From Paraburkholderia sp. PGU19 (GTDB lineage: Bacteria > Pseudomonadota > Gammaproteobacteria > Burkholderiales > Burkholderiaceae): 64,000 bases of DNA. The notes under the pieces are model-generated. The model worked only from the letters and a program-made list of their open reading frames with translations. It was not told where the DNA came from and did not search any database. A program made the translations under genes and the position numbers. Where the stretch lies: assembly GCF_013426915.1 (NCBI RefSeq), contig NZ_AP023180.1, forward strand, positions 2,046,001-2,110,000, written 5' to 3'. This document shows, piece after piece, positions 53,276 to 62,903 of the stretch; position 1 is the stretch's first letter, and each line of letters begins with the position of its first letter.

Positions 53276-53938
53276 TCAGGGGAGCAGGGCGGCGATCTCG
53301 TCAGCGCAGGCGCGAACTTCGAGAGCGGCCAGCTTCGCGCCTCGATCGTTCATCTGCAAGACTGTCTGACCAAGCGCCATCGCCTGTTTATAGGCCTCGC
53401 GCGTGGGCATCTGGGTGCGCAGAAGCGGAAAGCCGAGTTCTTCCAAGGCTCGCTTCAACTCACGCGTCAGCATTCGCTTCTCTTCGGTCTTGTTGAGGAG
53501 AAAGACGGCACGAAGATCTTCGTTCATGACTTGCGCCTGCTGGACCAGCTTGACGAGACCCACGCTCGACCAATAATCGGCTGGCGACGAGGACGTCGGC
53601 ATCACGGCGACCGTTGCGGCGAGAAGAACAACGCCAGAGACCTTTTCCGTGATCGACGGCGGACAGTCGACGACGATCAGGTCGTAGTCCGCAACGAACT
53701 TCTTGATCTCGCGATGGATCTGCGAGCCCGCCTCGGAGAGATTGACGACGGGGAATGGAATGCCGGACTCACTATCCGAAGATGCGCTCGCCCAGTGAAT
53801 GAGGGTGTTTTGACCATCGGCGTCGACGACGAGGACGCGTTTGCCTCTTTCATGGAAGGCCGCGCCGAGGTGCATCGCAATCGTGCTCTTACCGACTCCG
53901 CCCTTCTGCTGTGTCACTGCGATGATTTCTGCTGCCAA
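53276..53938 (-). CDS. parA: ParA partition ATPase
   Basis: The 220-residue protein is a small (type Ib-like) ParA without an N-terminal helix-turn-helix. The deviant Walker A is KGGVGKST (residues 12-19), and the Walker B region is DLIVVDCPPS. It begins with TTG at 53938, with an AGGAGG ribosome site at a good distance. It forms an operon with parB and lies in the centre of four parS palindromes. Confidence 0.93.
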   Translation of the reverse strand: MAAEIIAVTQQKGGVGKSTIAMHLGAAFHERGKRVLVVDADGQNTLIHWASASSDSESGIPFPVVNLSEAGSQIHREIKKFVADYDLIVVDCPPSITEKVSGVVLLAATVAVMPTSSSPADYWSSVGLVKLVQQAQVMNEDLRAVFLLNKTEEKRMLTRELKRALEELGFPLLRTQMPTREAYKQAMALGQTVLQMNDRGAKLAALEVRACADEIAALLP

Positions 53939-54040
53939 TGTTCACCTCCTCTTTTTGGACGCCGCTGAATTTTACCTTGGCGTTTTTCTAATTCAAACAT
54001 TTTTGGTTACATGCAACGGTTATAAGCCGTTTGACGTGGC

Positions 54041-54054
54041 TTTATGCGCATAAA
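54041..54054. other. parS centromere site upstream of parA
   Basis: Perfect palindrome TTTATGCGCATAAA, 103 bp before the parA start, within the promoter region and thus also a possible operator. Confidence 0.88.
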
Positions 54055-54250
54055 GCAGAAGAGCGGAATGGCGAATGCGGTTCCGTCGCAGGAGGTTGTG
54101 CGGTTTTTGCTGCGCACAGGTCACCAGGGTTCAGTCGATACGAAGGGAGTGTCGCGTAACAGGTTCGCGCAAGCGATCAACCATGGAGTCTTTGGCAGAC
54201 CGTGGAGCGGTGGCTAACTATTGGAAGCGGCGTGACGGAAGGGACTGTGG

Positions 54251-54266
54251 GTTTATGCGCATAAAC
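54251..54266. other. parS centromere site
   Basis: Perfect 16-bp palindrome GTTTATGCGCATAAAC, the fullest copy in the window. Confidence 0.9.
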
Positions 54267-54325
54267 CTGGTTGGGCAGCAGCATGCCGCCGACTGGATAC
54301 GACGCACCGCTGCCGCCGCGCGGAA

Positions 54326-54340
54326 GTTATGCGCATAAAC
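54326..54340. other. parS centromere site (slightly shortened)
   Basis: GTTATGCGCATAAAC holds the full TTATGCGCATAA palindrome; one outer T is missing. It starts 75 bp from its neighbour at 54251. Confidence 0.8.
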
Positions 54341-54622
54341 TCGACCGGGTCATGAGATGCGTGGCGGTGGAAGCGCCGCCCAAGCGAATCTGCACGGCCA
54401 TCAGGAATAGTCCCCACGCCGCTGGCATATTCATGAAGGCCGCTGTTGGCAGAGATCAGAGTTGCTGTGACTGAACAGCACGTGCATGCGGCGCAGCGCC
54501 TCGAACCTGTCCTCAAGCACAGGCCGCAATCATCGGCCGCTAGTTGAGCGACAACCGCCACGCCAGGCAAACGCAGCAGCTAAAATCCTCAACCTCACCC
54601 GGTCACTTCCTGCATAACGCCC

Positions 54623-54994
54623 ATGATCACCGTCTACCACAACCCGCGCTGCTCGAAGTCCCGCGGCGCTTGCGAACTCATTAGCGACGTCTACAACCCG
54701 TCGAACGAACCAGTGGAGGTGGTCGAGTACCTTCGTACGCCACCTTCCGTGGCGCAGTTGAAGGAGCTGAATCAAATGTTGGGGTGTCCCGTTCGCGAGA
54801 TGATTCGCGACTCAGAAGCCATCTATAAAGAACTGGGTCTAGCTGACGCTTCGTTGACCGACGATCAGTTATACGAAGCGATCGCTACGAATCCCATCCT
54901 GCTTCAACGTCCGATCGTCGTTCGCAATGGACGTGCGGTGATCGGTCGGCCGCCCGAGAACGTCAAAGCGCTGTTTCCCGATCTGGCGAAGTAA
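54623..54994 (+). CDS. arsC: Glutaredoxin-type arsenate reductase
   Basis: The 123-residue protein is an ArsC of the glutathione/glutaredoxin class. The active site is HNPRCSKSR with His6, catalytic Cys10 and Arg14. ILLQRPIVVRNGRAVIGRPPENV gives the family C-terminal region. It reduces arsenate to arsenite; ArsC-like homologues with other roles are also known. No other ars gene is adjacent. Confidence 0.9.
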   Translation: MITVYHNPRCSKSRGACELISDVYNPSNEPVEVVEYLRTPPSVAQLKELNQMLGCPVREMIRDSEAIYKELGLADASLTDDQLYEAIATNPILLQRPIVVRNGRAVIGRPPENVKALFPDLAK

Positions 54995-55048
54995 CGTGAC
55001 GCGCGCGACAACGGGAGTCCGTATCGCGCGCCGGCATTAGACGGGCAC

Positions 55049-56014
55049 TTATGCTTTCACTCCGAGAACCGCTTCCTTCGTGACGATCTTCGTCGGGATG
55101 ATGCGAAGATCGGTGAACGCATCGGCAATCCTCTGCTGCTCGGCGAGTACGCCTGCATCGATGGGCTTGTAGACGTGTGCATAGTGTCGCAAGCTCGCTT
55201 CGACCACGCTGGCGTCGAGTCCCTGAATCGGTGCGAGCTGTGCAGCCGCTTCCGCGTAGTGATCGCGGACCCAGACGCCCTCTTTGCCAACCTCGGCAAC
55301 AACGGCATCGATCAGCTCAGCGTTTTGCTGAGCAAACGGGCGCGCGCTGAGAAAGAACTGGTGATGGCTGACGATGCCCGCACCGTCGGTCAACAGTCTC
55401 GCATTCGATTGGCGCTTTGCAGCCTCGAGAAAGGGATCCCAGACAGCCCACGCATCGATTGCGCCGCGCTCGAATGCGGCGCGTGCATCAGCGGGCGGCA
55501 AGAACACAGTTTGAATATCGGTGTATTTCACGCCCGCTTTCTGAAGCGCGGCGACCAGGAACCAGTGCACGTCGGAACCCTTGTTCAACGCCACCCGTTT
55601 TCCCTTCAGATCCGCAACGGATTGAATCGGCGCATCGCGATGGACGAGAATGCCTTCGGCTTGCGGCGTCGGAATTTCGTACGCGGTGTACACGAAGTTG
55701 GCGCCGGCAGCCTGCGCGATGACAGGTGGTGCCTCTCCGACGTAGCCGAAATCGATCGAACCGACGTTCAGTCCTTCCAGCAATTGCGGGCCTGCCGGAA
55801 ATTCCGTCCACTTCACGCCCACACCCAGCGGTGCGAAGCGCTTTTCAAGCGTCCCATGTGCTTTCAGCAATACAAGCGTGCTTGCGGCCTTTTGATAACC
55901 GATCCGGATTTCTTTTGCGCGGGTCTGCGCGAATGAGGGCGAAGCGGTCGACGCCAGGAGTGCGCCGGCTCCCGCCAGAAAAGCGCGACGTGTGAACGTG
56001 GAATGTTGAGACAT
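55049..56014 (-). CDS. SsuA-like aliphatic sulfonate binding protein
   Basis: The 321-residue protein has a Tat-like signal (TRRAFLAGAGALL, cut after SFA near 29) and the NMT1/SsuA fold: RIGYQKAASTLVLLKAHGTLEKRF, EFPAGPQLLEGLNVGSIDFGYVGEAPP, KGKRVALNKGSDVHWFLVAAL and AIDAWAVWDPFLEAAKRQS. It should bind an alkanesulfonate or similar sulfur compound in the periplasm. No permease, ATPase or SsuD gene is nearby. Confidence 0.88.
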   Translation of the reverse strand: MSQHSTFTRRAFLAGAGALLASTASPSFAQTRAKEIRIGYQKAASTLVLLKAHGTLEKRFAPLGVGVKWTEFPAGPQLLEGLNVGSIDFGYVGEAPPVIAQAAGANFVYTAYEIPTPQAEGILVHRDAPIQSVADLKGKRVALNKGSDVHWFLVAALQKAGVKYTDIQTVFLPPADARAAFERGAIDAWAVWDPFLEAAKRQSNARLLTDGAGIVSHHQFFLSARPFAQQNAELIDAVVAEVGKEGVWVRDHYAEAAAQLAPIQGLDASVVEASLRHYAHVYKPIDAGVLAEQQRIADAFTDLRIIPTKIVTKEAVLGVKA

Positions 56015-56271
56015 ATACGGATTCGATGTAGCGAATACGGTCGCAACAGGGACCGATTGCGCTCCACGATAAGCCGATGAGACATCTCCGCGAACCGATA
56101 AATTCGCATAAGCAAATCACTCTGAGGCTATGGCGTAGCTCGGTTCAACCCGTGTGGCAGGAATTGACGCCGCGCTGACACACTTGCCGAATCCGGCTTC
56201 CATAAACTTCAATCATTCACCGCTCCCCAAACGAAGCGGAACGAACGGCAAATCGATTCTGGAGACAGCAC

Positions 56272-56562
56272 ATGCTCGAACTAAGACCGTCATGCGAAGG
56301 CTGTGGCAAGGCACTGCCACCTGACTCGAACGATGCAATGATCTGCAGTTTCGAATGTACGTTTTGCGAAGTCTGCGCGCTGACCGCGCTGCGCAACGTG
56401 TGTCCGAACTGTGGCGGAAATTTCCAACATCGGCCGATTCGTCCCGTGGCGATGCTAGCGAAACATCCCGCATCGTCTGCACGTCATCCTGTCAGTGTGG
56501 ACGAGGTCGCACACGGCGCATACCTGGCGCGTTATCGCGAGATTCCTCCAACAGAGCGTTAG
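56272..56562 (+). CDS. DUF1272 zinc-ribbon protein
   Basis: The 96-residue protein has eight cysteines in the DUF1272 arrangement: RPSCEGCGKALP, MICSFECTFCEVCALTAL and NVCPNCGGNF. These should bind two zinc ions. The tail is unstructured. The family is widespread and without known function. Confidence 0.87.
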   Translation: MLELRPSCEGCGKALPPDSNDAMICSFECTFCEVCALTALRNVCPNCGGNFQHRPIRPVAMLAKHPASSARHPVSVDEVAHGAYLARYREIPPTER

Positions 56563-56821
56563 GCGACTATAAAACGTCATCGCAATACGCAATTTATTGT
56601 TGCCAATCTTGAAATATACGAAACGGAGCGCACTCGTCCGTCGGCGAACCTGCACGCCGCCTACGTCCCTACTCCGCCCACCTGAGTAGTTGGTCGATTA
56701 TTACAGCCGAAGAAAAAAATCTCTTGGCAATCCGGCTATTCCTGGGCGCGCGCTCCGTGGATATTCTCCGCCTCAACGATCGCGACGCGATCGCATCAAC
56801 GCTGAGAATCCAGGAGTCACC

Positions 56822-56953
56822 GTGAAACGCCTTCTTTCCGCCCTCGCTGCATCCATTGCTCTTTTTGCCGGTGCAACCGGGGTTGTGCATGCCGACAGCA
56901 ACCAGAAGTGCGAAGGCCCCGCCTCGTATTGCAACGTGTTCTTTGGCAACTAA
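56822..56953 (+). CDS. Small secreted peptide
   Basis: The 43-residue product starts with GTG at 56822, after CAGGAG. It is a clear signal peptide (MKRLLSALAASIALFAGATG, cut after VHA at about 24) followed by a mature part of only 19 residues with two cysteines, DSNQKCEGPASYCNVFFGN. A good terminator follows directly. I know no family for it. The short mature peptide could form one disulfide loop. Confidence 0.68.
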   Translation: MKRLLSALAASIALFAGATGVVHADSNQKCEGPASYCNVFFGN

Positions 56954-56973
56954 GTTCGCTATTGGTCAAAACG

Positions 56974-57000
56974 AAAGGGCGCTCTGGAGCGCCCTTTCTT
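56974..57000 (+). terminator. Rho-independent terminator
   Basis: An 8-bp GC-rich stem (GGGCGCTC) flanked by A3 and T3 lies 21 bp after the small peptide gene. Confidence 0.75.
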
Positions 57001-57018
57001 ATATGTGGTCCGCGCGGA

Positions 57019-57225
57019 TCAAACCTTCCCACCTCCATCCATCCCGCTGCCCGTCCGCCAGACCTGCTTTCCGCGCTCGGAAAGTTCGCCGCAGCTGTGT
57101 GTTTCATCCGCTTGTGTGCCTTCGACGGCCATTTCGCCGCCCGGCTGTTCCAGCGCGCGCGGCTTGTGCTCTTTTCGTTCGGCGACCGCTTCATCGTGAG
57201 ATTTGCCAGAGTGATGCAACGTCAT
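57019..57225 (-). CDS. Small hydrophilic hypothetical protein
   Basis: The 68-residue protein starts with a near-perfect AGGAGGG ribosome site on the minus strand. It is highly polar and probably disordered (HHSGKSHDEAVAERKEHKPRA, ERGKQVWRTGSGMDGGGKV). It converges with the small secreted peptide gene. No family recognised. Confidence 0.6.
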   Translation of the reverse strand: MTLHHSGKSHDEAVAERKEHKPRALEQPGGEMAVEGTQADETHSCGELSERGKQVWRTGSGMDGGGKV

Positions 57226-57393
57226 GATCTATCCCTCCTGTGGTTGATCCACAAACATAAGAAATACGGCAAGCACGAGGCCCAGCACTTCGAAACCTCA
57301 CGCAAAGCTGTAACTGCAAGTGAGGTTGCGCGCCGTTTGTTGCGTATGGCGACAGGCCGATGACGCGCTTGATTGATAAGGCAAAGATTCGAC

Positions 57394-57454
57394 CTATCCA
57401 CAGGGTTATCCAGAAAATCTGTGGATAACTTTTGCGAGCCCCGGTTTATCCACA
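57394..57454. other. Cluster of four DnaA boxes
   Basis: CTATCCACA (57394-57402), TTATCCAGA (57406-57414), the reverse box TGTGGATAA (57420-57428) and the perfect TTATCCACA (57446-57454) occur within 61 bp. No gene covers them. They lie 7 kb from the initiator gene and 123 bp before the FMN reductase start. Confidence 0.8.
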
Positions 57455-57576
57455 CCAGGTAACAAAAACGTCATATCAAGGGCACTAAGGCCGTGTTTCG
57501 GGACGCGCGATCGGCCGTTATGATTGACGGGCCGCATCCCCTTTTGCGCGTTTCGCGCCAACCGAGGAAGGAACAC

Positions 57577-58128
57577 ATGGCCTATCACATTGCAGTGGTC
57601 GTCGGCAGCCTGCGCCGCGACTCGACCAATCGCCAGCTGGCAAAGGCGTTGATCTCCCTTGCGCCTTCAGACTTTTCGTTCGAGTTTCTCGACATCGGTT
57701 CTCTCCCGCTTTACAGCCAGGACTACGACCACGACTTCCCAGAAGTCGCGCGTCACTTTAAGCAGCAGATCCATGCTGCCAACGGGCTGCTGTTCGTCAC
57801 GCCTGAATACAACCGCTCGATGCCCGGCGTACTGAAGAATGCGCTCGACTGGGGTTCACGCCCGTGGGGCCATAGCGTCTGGGGCGGCAAGCCGGGCGCC
57901 GTGATCGGCACATCGCCGGGTGCGACGGGCACGGCGCTCGCGCAACAGCACCTGCGCAACGTGCTGGCGTATCTGGACGTGCACACGCTTGGTCAACCCG
58001 AGATGTTCATCAAGCATACGGCTGGCCAGATCGATGAGAACGGCAACATCGCGAGCGACGACACGCGCAAGTTCCTGCAGAAGTTCGTCGATCGATATGT
58101 TGATTGGGTGAAGCGGCACGTCGGCTGA
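57577..58128 (+). CDS. NADPH-dependent FMN reductase (ChrR/YieF-like)
   Basis: The 183-residue flavodoxin-fold protein has the FMN phosphate loop GSLRRDSTN and the family motif PEYNRSMPGVLKNALDW. Relatives reduce quinones, chromate and azo dyes with NAD(P)H. The ATG at 57577 follows GAGGAAGG. It is preceded by the DnaA-box cluster, which might affect its transcription. Confidence 0.9.
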   Translation: MAYHIAVVVGSLRRDSTNRQLAKALISLAPSDFSFEFLDIGSLPLYSQDYDHDFPEVARHFKQQIHAANGLLFVTPEYNRSMPGVLKNALDWGSRPWGHSVWGGKPGAVIGTSPGATGTALAQQHLRNVLAYLDVHTLGQPEMFIKHTAGQIDENGNIASDDTRKFLQKFVDRYVDWVKRHVG

Positions 58129-58145
58129 ACGCGCACCGTCCACAT

Positions 58146-58179
58146 ATCATGCGGCGCCCGGTCAAGGGCGCCGCATGAT
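58146..58179. terminator. Long perfect hairpin between convergent genes
   Basis: A 14-bp perfect stem (ATCATGCGGCGCCC) with a 6-nt loop sits between the FMN reductase gene and the convergent stress-protein gene. There is no T-run, so it may be an imperfect terminator or an RNA 3'-end stabiliser. Confidence 0.6.
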
Positions 58180-58221
58180 CTCCGGTCCTTTACCAGTCGA
58201 AGGCCAATCGAAGCGCGAAGG

Positions 58222-59307
58222 CTAGCGATGGTGATGATGTCCCGTCACGCGATCCCACCCATGCTGCACGGCGGACTTGAAACGCTCCCAGCTACCGACA
58301 GCCTTGTCGCGTTCCCAATCCTCCCGCACTTCCGGCTCGACCTCGTCCCACGACTTGTCCTGATACCGGATTTCGCGCGCCATCGTCGCGCCGTAGTGAT
58401 AGGCCGGAACGTACTCGTCGTAGCGCAAGCCTTCGTGTGCGTATTCCGCGTCATAGTGCGTGCGGAAATCCTCTTCGTATTCGAGAAATTCATCCGGCAC
58501 CTGTTGAGGCATGGCTCGCGCGGGCGCGGCGGTGTCGGGCGTCATCACGGCGCCTGAGCCGGCGATGCCCGCCGACGCAATCGCCGCGGCCGCAGGCGCA
58601 TCGCCCTGAGGCGTAGCCGGCCGGGTCGCAGATGTCGGCACACCGTAGTCGGGATACTGAGCGGGGTCGCCAGGGCGCGTCATCATGGGTTCCGGCGGCG
58701 ACACATCCGGGCGCATCACCGCTCCGGCGCCCGGCGCGCTCGCGGCGGCGAGCGCCTGCGCGGACGGTTCGTCGACGGGCGGCACGCCGTGCAGCGCGTC
58801 CATGCGCGCACGGTTGCGCGCTTCTTCCTCAGCGAGCAGCGTTGCGCTCGAGGGCTGTGCCGCCGCTGGTGCTACGGCCGGCTTGCCGATACCCAACTCG
58901 TCGAGCACCGAGTGCTCGCGCCTCGTCTCGGCTGCTGCGGGCATCCCGGCATCGGGCGCCCGCTCGCTCACTTCGATCGCTCCGAGCTTGCTCAGCGAAC
59001 TGCGCGCGAGTTCCGCATGCGCCTCGCTCGCGGCGCTCACGGCAACGAGCACTGCGCCGCGCCGCACTGCGTCCGTGTAGCGCTCGGCTTCAGGAGCGGT
59101 CGGGCCGGAGGTCGAGAACAGGCTCGACAGGAATCGTTCGATATTGGCGATCACGCCGGGAGACTCCTCGGCGGCTGCGTCGGCAGGCGTTTCGGGGTGC
59201 GCCTGCAGATTGATGTCGGTGGGCGCGAAGCCGGTCTGCACAAGCATGTTGCGCGCGCTTTCGGCCTGCGCGTAGGTGGCGAAAAGACCAATCACGGTGT
59301 GTCGCAT
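58222..59307 (-). CDS. General-stress-protein-like (YflT-type) with long acidic tail
   Basis: The 361-residue protein starts at an ATG with a GGAGA site. Its first 120 residues look like the general stress protein 17M/YflT domain (HTVIGLFATYAQAESARNML, GAVLVAVSAASEAHAELARSSL). A long Ala/Pro-rich linker follows. The C-terminal 95 residues are rich in Tyr, Asp and Glu (YEEDFRTHYDAEYAHEGLRYDEY, DKSWDEVEPEVREDWE) and end in GHHHHR. Function is unknown; desiccation or oxidative stress is a guess from the family. Confidence 0.72.
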   Translation of the reverse strand: MRHTVIGLFATYAQAESARNMLVQTGFAPTDINLQAHPETPADAAAEESPGVIANIERFLSSLFSTSGPTAPEAERYTDAVRRGAVLVAVSAASEAHAELARSSLSKLGAIEVSERAPDAGMPAAAETRREHSVLDELGIGKPAVAPAAAQPSSATLLAEEEARNRARMDALHGVPPVDEPSAQALAAASAPGAGAVMRPDVSPPEPMMTRPGDPAQYPDYGVPTSATRPATPQGDAPAAAAIASAGIAGSGAVMTPDTAAPARAMPQQVPDEFLEYEEDFRTHYDAEYAHEGLRYDEYVPAYHYGATMAREIRYQDKSWDEVEPEVREDWERDKAVGSWERFKSAVQHGWDRVTGHHHHR

Positions 59308-59527
59308 GTCTGTCTCCGTCGGCTTTATGGGTGGATGCGGCAGTGCACTACTGCATCCTCTGTGACGGTATACGCGCAACCTTCATGCCGGGCTTCGCGA
59401 GCGCGGGTCGACGGGAACTGTCGAAAGAGACAGGCGACAGCGGGAAAGCCGTCGCCCACGGCAAGCGCGTCCGTCGCATGGCGCGCTTTTTACAAATATA
59501 GCCGGTAATCCCCGGCAAAGCGGCCGC

Positions 59528-61810
59528 TCAACTGGCCGGGTGAGTGGGCGTATGCGCGAGATCGCGCTGCAGCGTCTGCAGGAATTTGTCGAGCAGCGCG
59601 ATATCGAACGGCTTCGACAGCACGCGCACATCGACATGACGCGCGCGCTCCAACTCTTCCGCATAGCCGGTGACGAGAATCACCGGGAGCTTCGTCTCGA
59701 AAGCCTGCACGCGTTCCGCGAGATCGATGCCGTTCAGCGTGCCGGGCATATGGATGTCGGAAATCACGAGATCGAACGGCAAGGGCTCGCCCGTCTCCTT
59801 TTGCCTCGCGTGCGCGGCGTCGAAGCGTTCCATCGCCGCGTCTGCGTTGAACACGCAGGTGACGTCGTGGCCCATCATCTGCAGCAACGCTTCCGTGCCC
59901 GCCGCGACTTCGTCGTTGTCCTCGACGAGCAGAATGCGCAGGCCATGCGGCGCGCCCGTTTCTTCCGCGATGGGCTCGGCAGGCCGCTCGGCTTCGGGCG
60001 CCTGCGTCGCGCGCGGCAGATAGAGCCGCACCGAGGTGCCCGCGCCGATCGCGCTGTCGATTGCCGCCAGCCCGCCCGAGCGCTCGCAGAACGCGAACAC
60101 CTGAGGCAGACCGAGGCCTGTGCCCATGCCTTTCGGCTTGGTCGTGAAAAGCGGTTCGAACGCGCGCGACAGGATTTCCGGCGGCATCCCGACGCCCGTA
60201 TCTTCCAGCGACAACTGCACGAAGGCGCCCGTGATCGGAAAGCCGTCTTCGTGACGGAAGGTCACATTGTTCGCGCGCACCGTGAAGCGTCCGCCGTTCG
60301 GCATCGCATCGCGGGCGTTGACGGCGACATTGATCAGCGCGAGTTCGAGTTCGGCGACATCGACCTGCATCGGCCACACGCCCGTGCCCACATCCATCAC
60401 CAGCGCGACCTTCGCGCCGAGCGAAGCGCGCAGTAGATCGCGGCAGCCCGGCAGCCAGCGTTCGACGTCGAGCGTCTCGTTGCGCAAGGGCTGCTTGCGC
60501 GCCACGCCGAGCAATTGCCGCGTGAGCGACTGGCCGCTCTTGAGCGCGCGCTCGACGGCGGACAGCTCGCGGTCGAATGCCGCCGCGCCGCGCCGCCGCA
60601 CGATCTGCACATTGGCCGAGACGATCATCAGCAGGTTGTTGAAGTCGTGCGCGACGCTGCCGACCAGATTGCCGAGCGCTTCCATCTTGCGCGATTGCCG
60701 GTAGGCCGATTCGATCGAGCGACGCATCGACGCTTCCGCCTGCCAGCGCTCCCACGCTTCCTCTTCCGCGCCGAGCCGCTTGAGCGACAGCCAGATCACA
60801 CACCACAGCACGATGGACGGCACGAACGTCGACAGGATGAGCACGCTCAGATGGCGATACCACGCGGCCCAGATCGCCGACGTCCGATAGCCGACCGTCA
60901 CATACACGGGATACGAGCCGACGCGGCGAAACGCGACGATCAGCTTTTCGCCATCGAGAGGCGAGCGCACCCGCACGACGCCCGCGCGCCGGCCTTCGGC
61001 GAGCGCGTCGGTGTACTCGTTGTGACGGGTGGGCTCTTCCGCCTTCGACGGCATGCCGACGGGATAGCGCGCCAGCACGGCGGCGTCGGAGCGCGTCAGC
61101 GCCATCGTCATGGGCGAGTCGTTGCCGCCCAGCAGCTCGCGATAGAACGCAGCGAAGTAGCTGGGCCGCAGCGCCACCGACACCACGCCCGCGAACCCGC
61201 CGTCCTCGCCGCGCCGCGCGACGCCCGTGTTGAACACGATCTCGCCCGCGACATGCCCGACCATCACCTTCGACACATGTTCGAGCACCTGACCGTCGCG
61301 TATGCCGACGAAATCTTCGCGATGATCGATCGACACGGGCGGCGCCGGATAGAAACGGCTGCTCGCCAGCAGCGTGCCGTCATGCCCGAAGATCGAAACA
61401 GCCGCGACCTGCGGATAGCCGCCGCCCATCGTCTGCAGCTTTTCGTGGATCGCGGCTTCGCCTTCGCGTATGCCGTCGTCGTCCAGTCCTTGCACAAGAT
61501 CGACGACGCGCGCGTCGAGCGCCTCGTTCATGTCGAACACTTTCAGCGCGTGCTCTTCGGCGACGCGCACGGTGCGCAGCGTGAGATCGGTGGCGTCGGC
61601 CTCGCGCGTGCGCAGGTCGCTGAACGCCATCGCCGCGACGAACACGCACGGCAACACGACGGCCGCCACCAGCAGCGCGATCAGCGTCATGCGGCGGACG
61701 GCAAAGTTCTGCTCGGGTACGGCGGGGAAAAGCGCCTCGTCGGACCGCGTGCCGGTGGCACGTTCGTCCGGGGTATTCGCGTCGGCGGAATCGGGCCGGT
61801 CAGCAATCAT
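59528..61810 (-). CDS. Membrane hybrid histidine kinase (Cache-HisKA-HATPase-REC)
   Basis: The 760-residue protein has a membrane helix at about 40-65, a periplasmic double-Cache-like sensor (about 70-310, with [17 protein letters not shown] and [12 protein letters not shown]), and a second helix at about 320-345. The kinase core carries the phospho-His in [17 protein letters not shown], a NtrB-like variant box, and [10 protein letters not shown]. The C-terminal receiver has Asp in [10 protein letters not shown]. It should sense a periplasmic small ligand. No partner regulator is next to it on the same strand. Confidence 0.9.
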   Translation of the reverse strand: MIADRPDSADANTPDERATGTRSDEALFPAVPEQNFAVRRMTLIALLVAAVVLPCVFVAAMAFSDLRTREADATDLTLRTVRVAEEHALKVFDMNEALDARVVDLVQGLDDDGIREGEAAIHEKLQTMGGGYPQVAAVSIFGHDGTLLASSRFYPAPPVSIDHREDFVGIRDGQVLEHVSKVMVGHVAGEIVFNTGVARRGEDGGFAGVVSVALRPSYFAAFYRELLGGNDSPMTMALTRSDAAVLARYPVGMPSKAEEPTRHNEYTDALAEGRRAGVVRVRSPLDGEKLIVAFRRVGSYPVYVTVGYRTSAIWAAWYRHLSVLILSTFVPSIVLWCVIWLSLKRLGAEEEAWERWQAEASMRRSIESAYRQSRKMEALGNLVGSVAHDFNNLLMIVSANVQIVRRRGAAAFDRELSAVERALKSGQSLTRQLLGVARKQPLRNETLDVERWLPGCRDLLRASLGAKVALVMDVGTGVWPMQVDVAELELALINVAVNARDAMPNGGRFTVRANNVTFRHEDGFPITGAFVQLSLEDTGVGMPPEILSRAFEPLFTTKPKGMGTGLGLPQVFAFCERSGGLAAIDSAIGAGTSVRLYLPRATQAPEAERPAEPIAEETGAPHGLRILLVEDNDEVAAGTEALLQMMGHDVTCVFNADAAMERFDAAHARQKETGEPLPFDLVISDIHMPGTLNGIDLAERVQAFETKLPVILVTGYAEELERARHVDVRVLSKPFDIALLDKFLQTLQRDLAHTPTHPAS

Positions 61811-62534
61811 GGCGCAAGCCGCGCGCGCGGCCGGTTGAAGACGTGTGTGTTCTCATCATAGGTTCAGTGGACCATCCGCTCGCGCGCAATGCAACCAAGC
61901 GGACGCCGCGGCCGCGCCTGCAGGGCCCGGACGCTTTAGTCATACGAGTTCGCGAATCAGCGACGAATCCGGAAGCGCAAACGTACACAAAAGTATAAAG
62001 ATGATCATTTATCTGACGAATGCTTACGTTTCGACTCGAATCTGATTCAAACGAGTTAAATTCGTTCGACGAATGCATTCTGGCGAGTTGCCTTTCCGCA
62101 AATTTGATTCGAAAATTGCGCACAGATAAATAATCAGCCCGCCATGATCGGGCGAATTTCGCGCGCGGGACCGGGCATTGCATGCCATGCAAGACCTGGC
62201 AAACCCACACGCAGACCAGCGGGGCACCACGGAGCCATGAACGCCGTCTTGCCGCCGCAGCACTATCTACGGGGTAGGCTTCGAAAATGCCGGTCATTGC
62301 CGTTGTCCATTGCGTGCACGCTGCAGCGGCGGCACGCCGCGCGCGCAGCACCTGCCGTCGGGTGCGCCTGTCGCCGCGCCACGTGGGGTCAGCATCGCTC
62401 GTGCCGACCGTTTCGGGTTCCCGCTTTGTCGCCGCTGGAGAGGCTGCGTCGCGCGACTGCGCGAGCGGCCACTCAAGTTCGCCCACGCAGCGCCGTTAAC
62501 ACGCAAGAACCCACTCCGTTTCCAGCCCGCCGCC
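61811..62534. other. Long intergenic region, partly AT-rich
   Basis: These 724 bp between the divergent hybrid kinase and CheY-like genes have an AT-rich core at about 61980-62130, unusual for this DNA, which probably holds the promoters. I see no iteron, parS, RNA gene or convincing small gene. Confidence 0.5.
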
Positions 62535-62903
62535 ATGTCTTTGCCCATTGTGATCGCCGATGACTCGCTGCTTGCCCGCAAGGTGCTCACGAAAGCATTG
62601 CCGCAGGACTGGGCCGTCGACATTACCTACGCGTCCAACGGACGCGAAGCGCTCGAGCATTATCGCAAGGGGCGCGCATCGGTGATGTTTCTCGACCTGA
62701 CGATGCCCGACATGACGGGCTATCAGGTTCTGGAGGCCCTGCAGCACGAGGACCTGAATACCTTCGTGATCGTCGTGTCCGCCGATGTCCAGCCGATGGC
62801 AAGGGAACGCGTGCGCGCGCTCGGCGCAGTCGCATTCATCGCCAAGCCCGTGACTACCGAGGCGGTGCTTCCCATCCTCAAGGAGTACGGGTTGTATGTC
62901 TGA
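62535..62903 (+). CDS. CheY-like single-domain response regulator
   Basis: The 122-residue receiver has the acidic pair in VIADDSLLARKVL (Asp9, Asp10), the phospho-Asp in MFLDLTMPDMTG, Ser in VIVVSADVQ and Lys in AFIAKPVT. It has no output domain. It overlaps the CheC-like gene by 8 bp, so the products are probably made together and the CheC-like protein may dephosphorylate it. Confidence 0.9.
   Translation: MSLPIVIADDSLLARKVLTKALPQDWAVDITYASNGREALEHYRKGRASVMFLDLTMPDMTGYQVLEALQHEDLNTFVIVVSADVQPMARERVRALGAVAFIAKPVTTEAVLPILKEYGLYV

Larger units (their letters stand above)
53939..54622. other. Intergenic region carrying three parS sites
   Basis: These 684 bp between parA and arsC contain the parA promoter and parS sites at 54041, 54251 and 54326. 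No frame here looks like a gene. Confidence 0.7.

Noticed and set aside
54075..54570. Short frames in the parA-arsC gap
   Set aside because: They overlap parS palindromes, have no ribosome sites and are not protein-like.
57222..57588. Minus-strand frames over the DnaA-box region
   Set aside because: They read through the boxes and the FMN reductase promoter without a plausible start or family.
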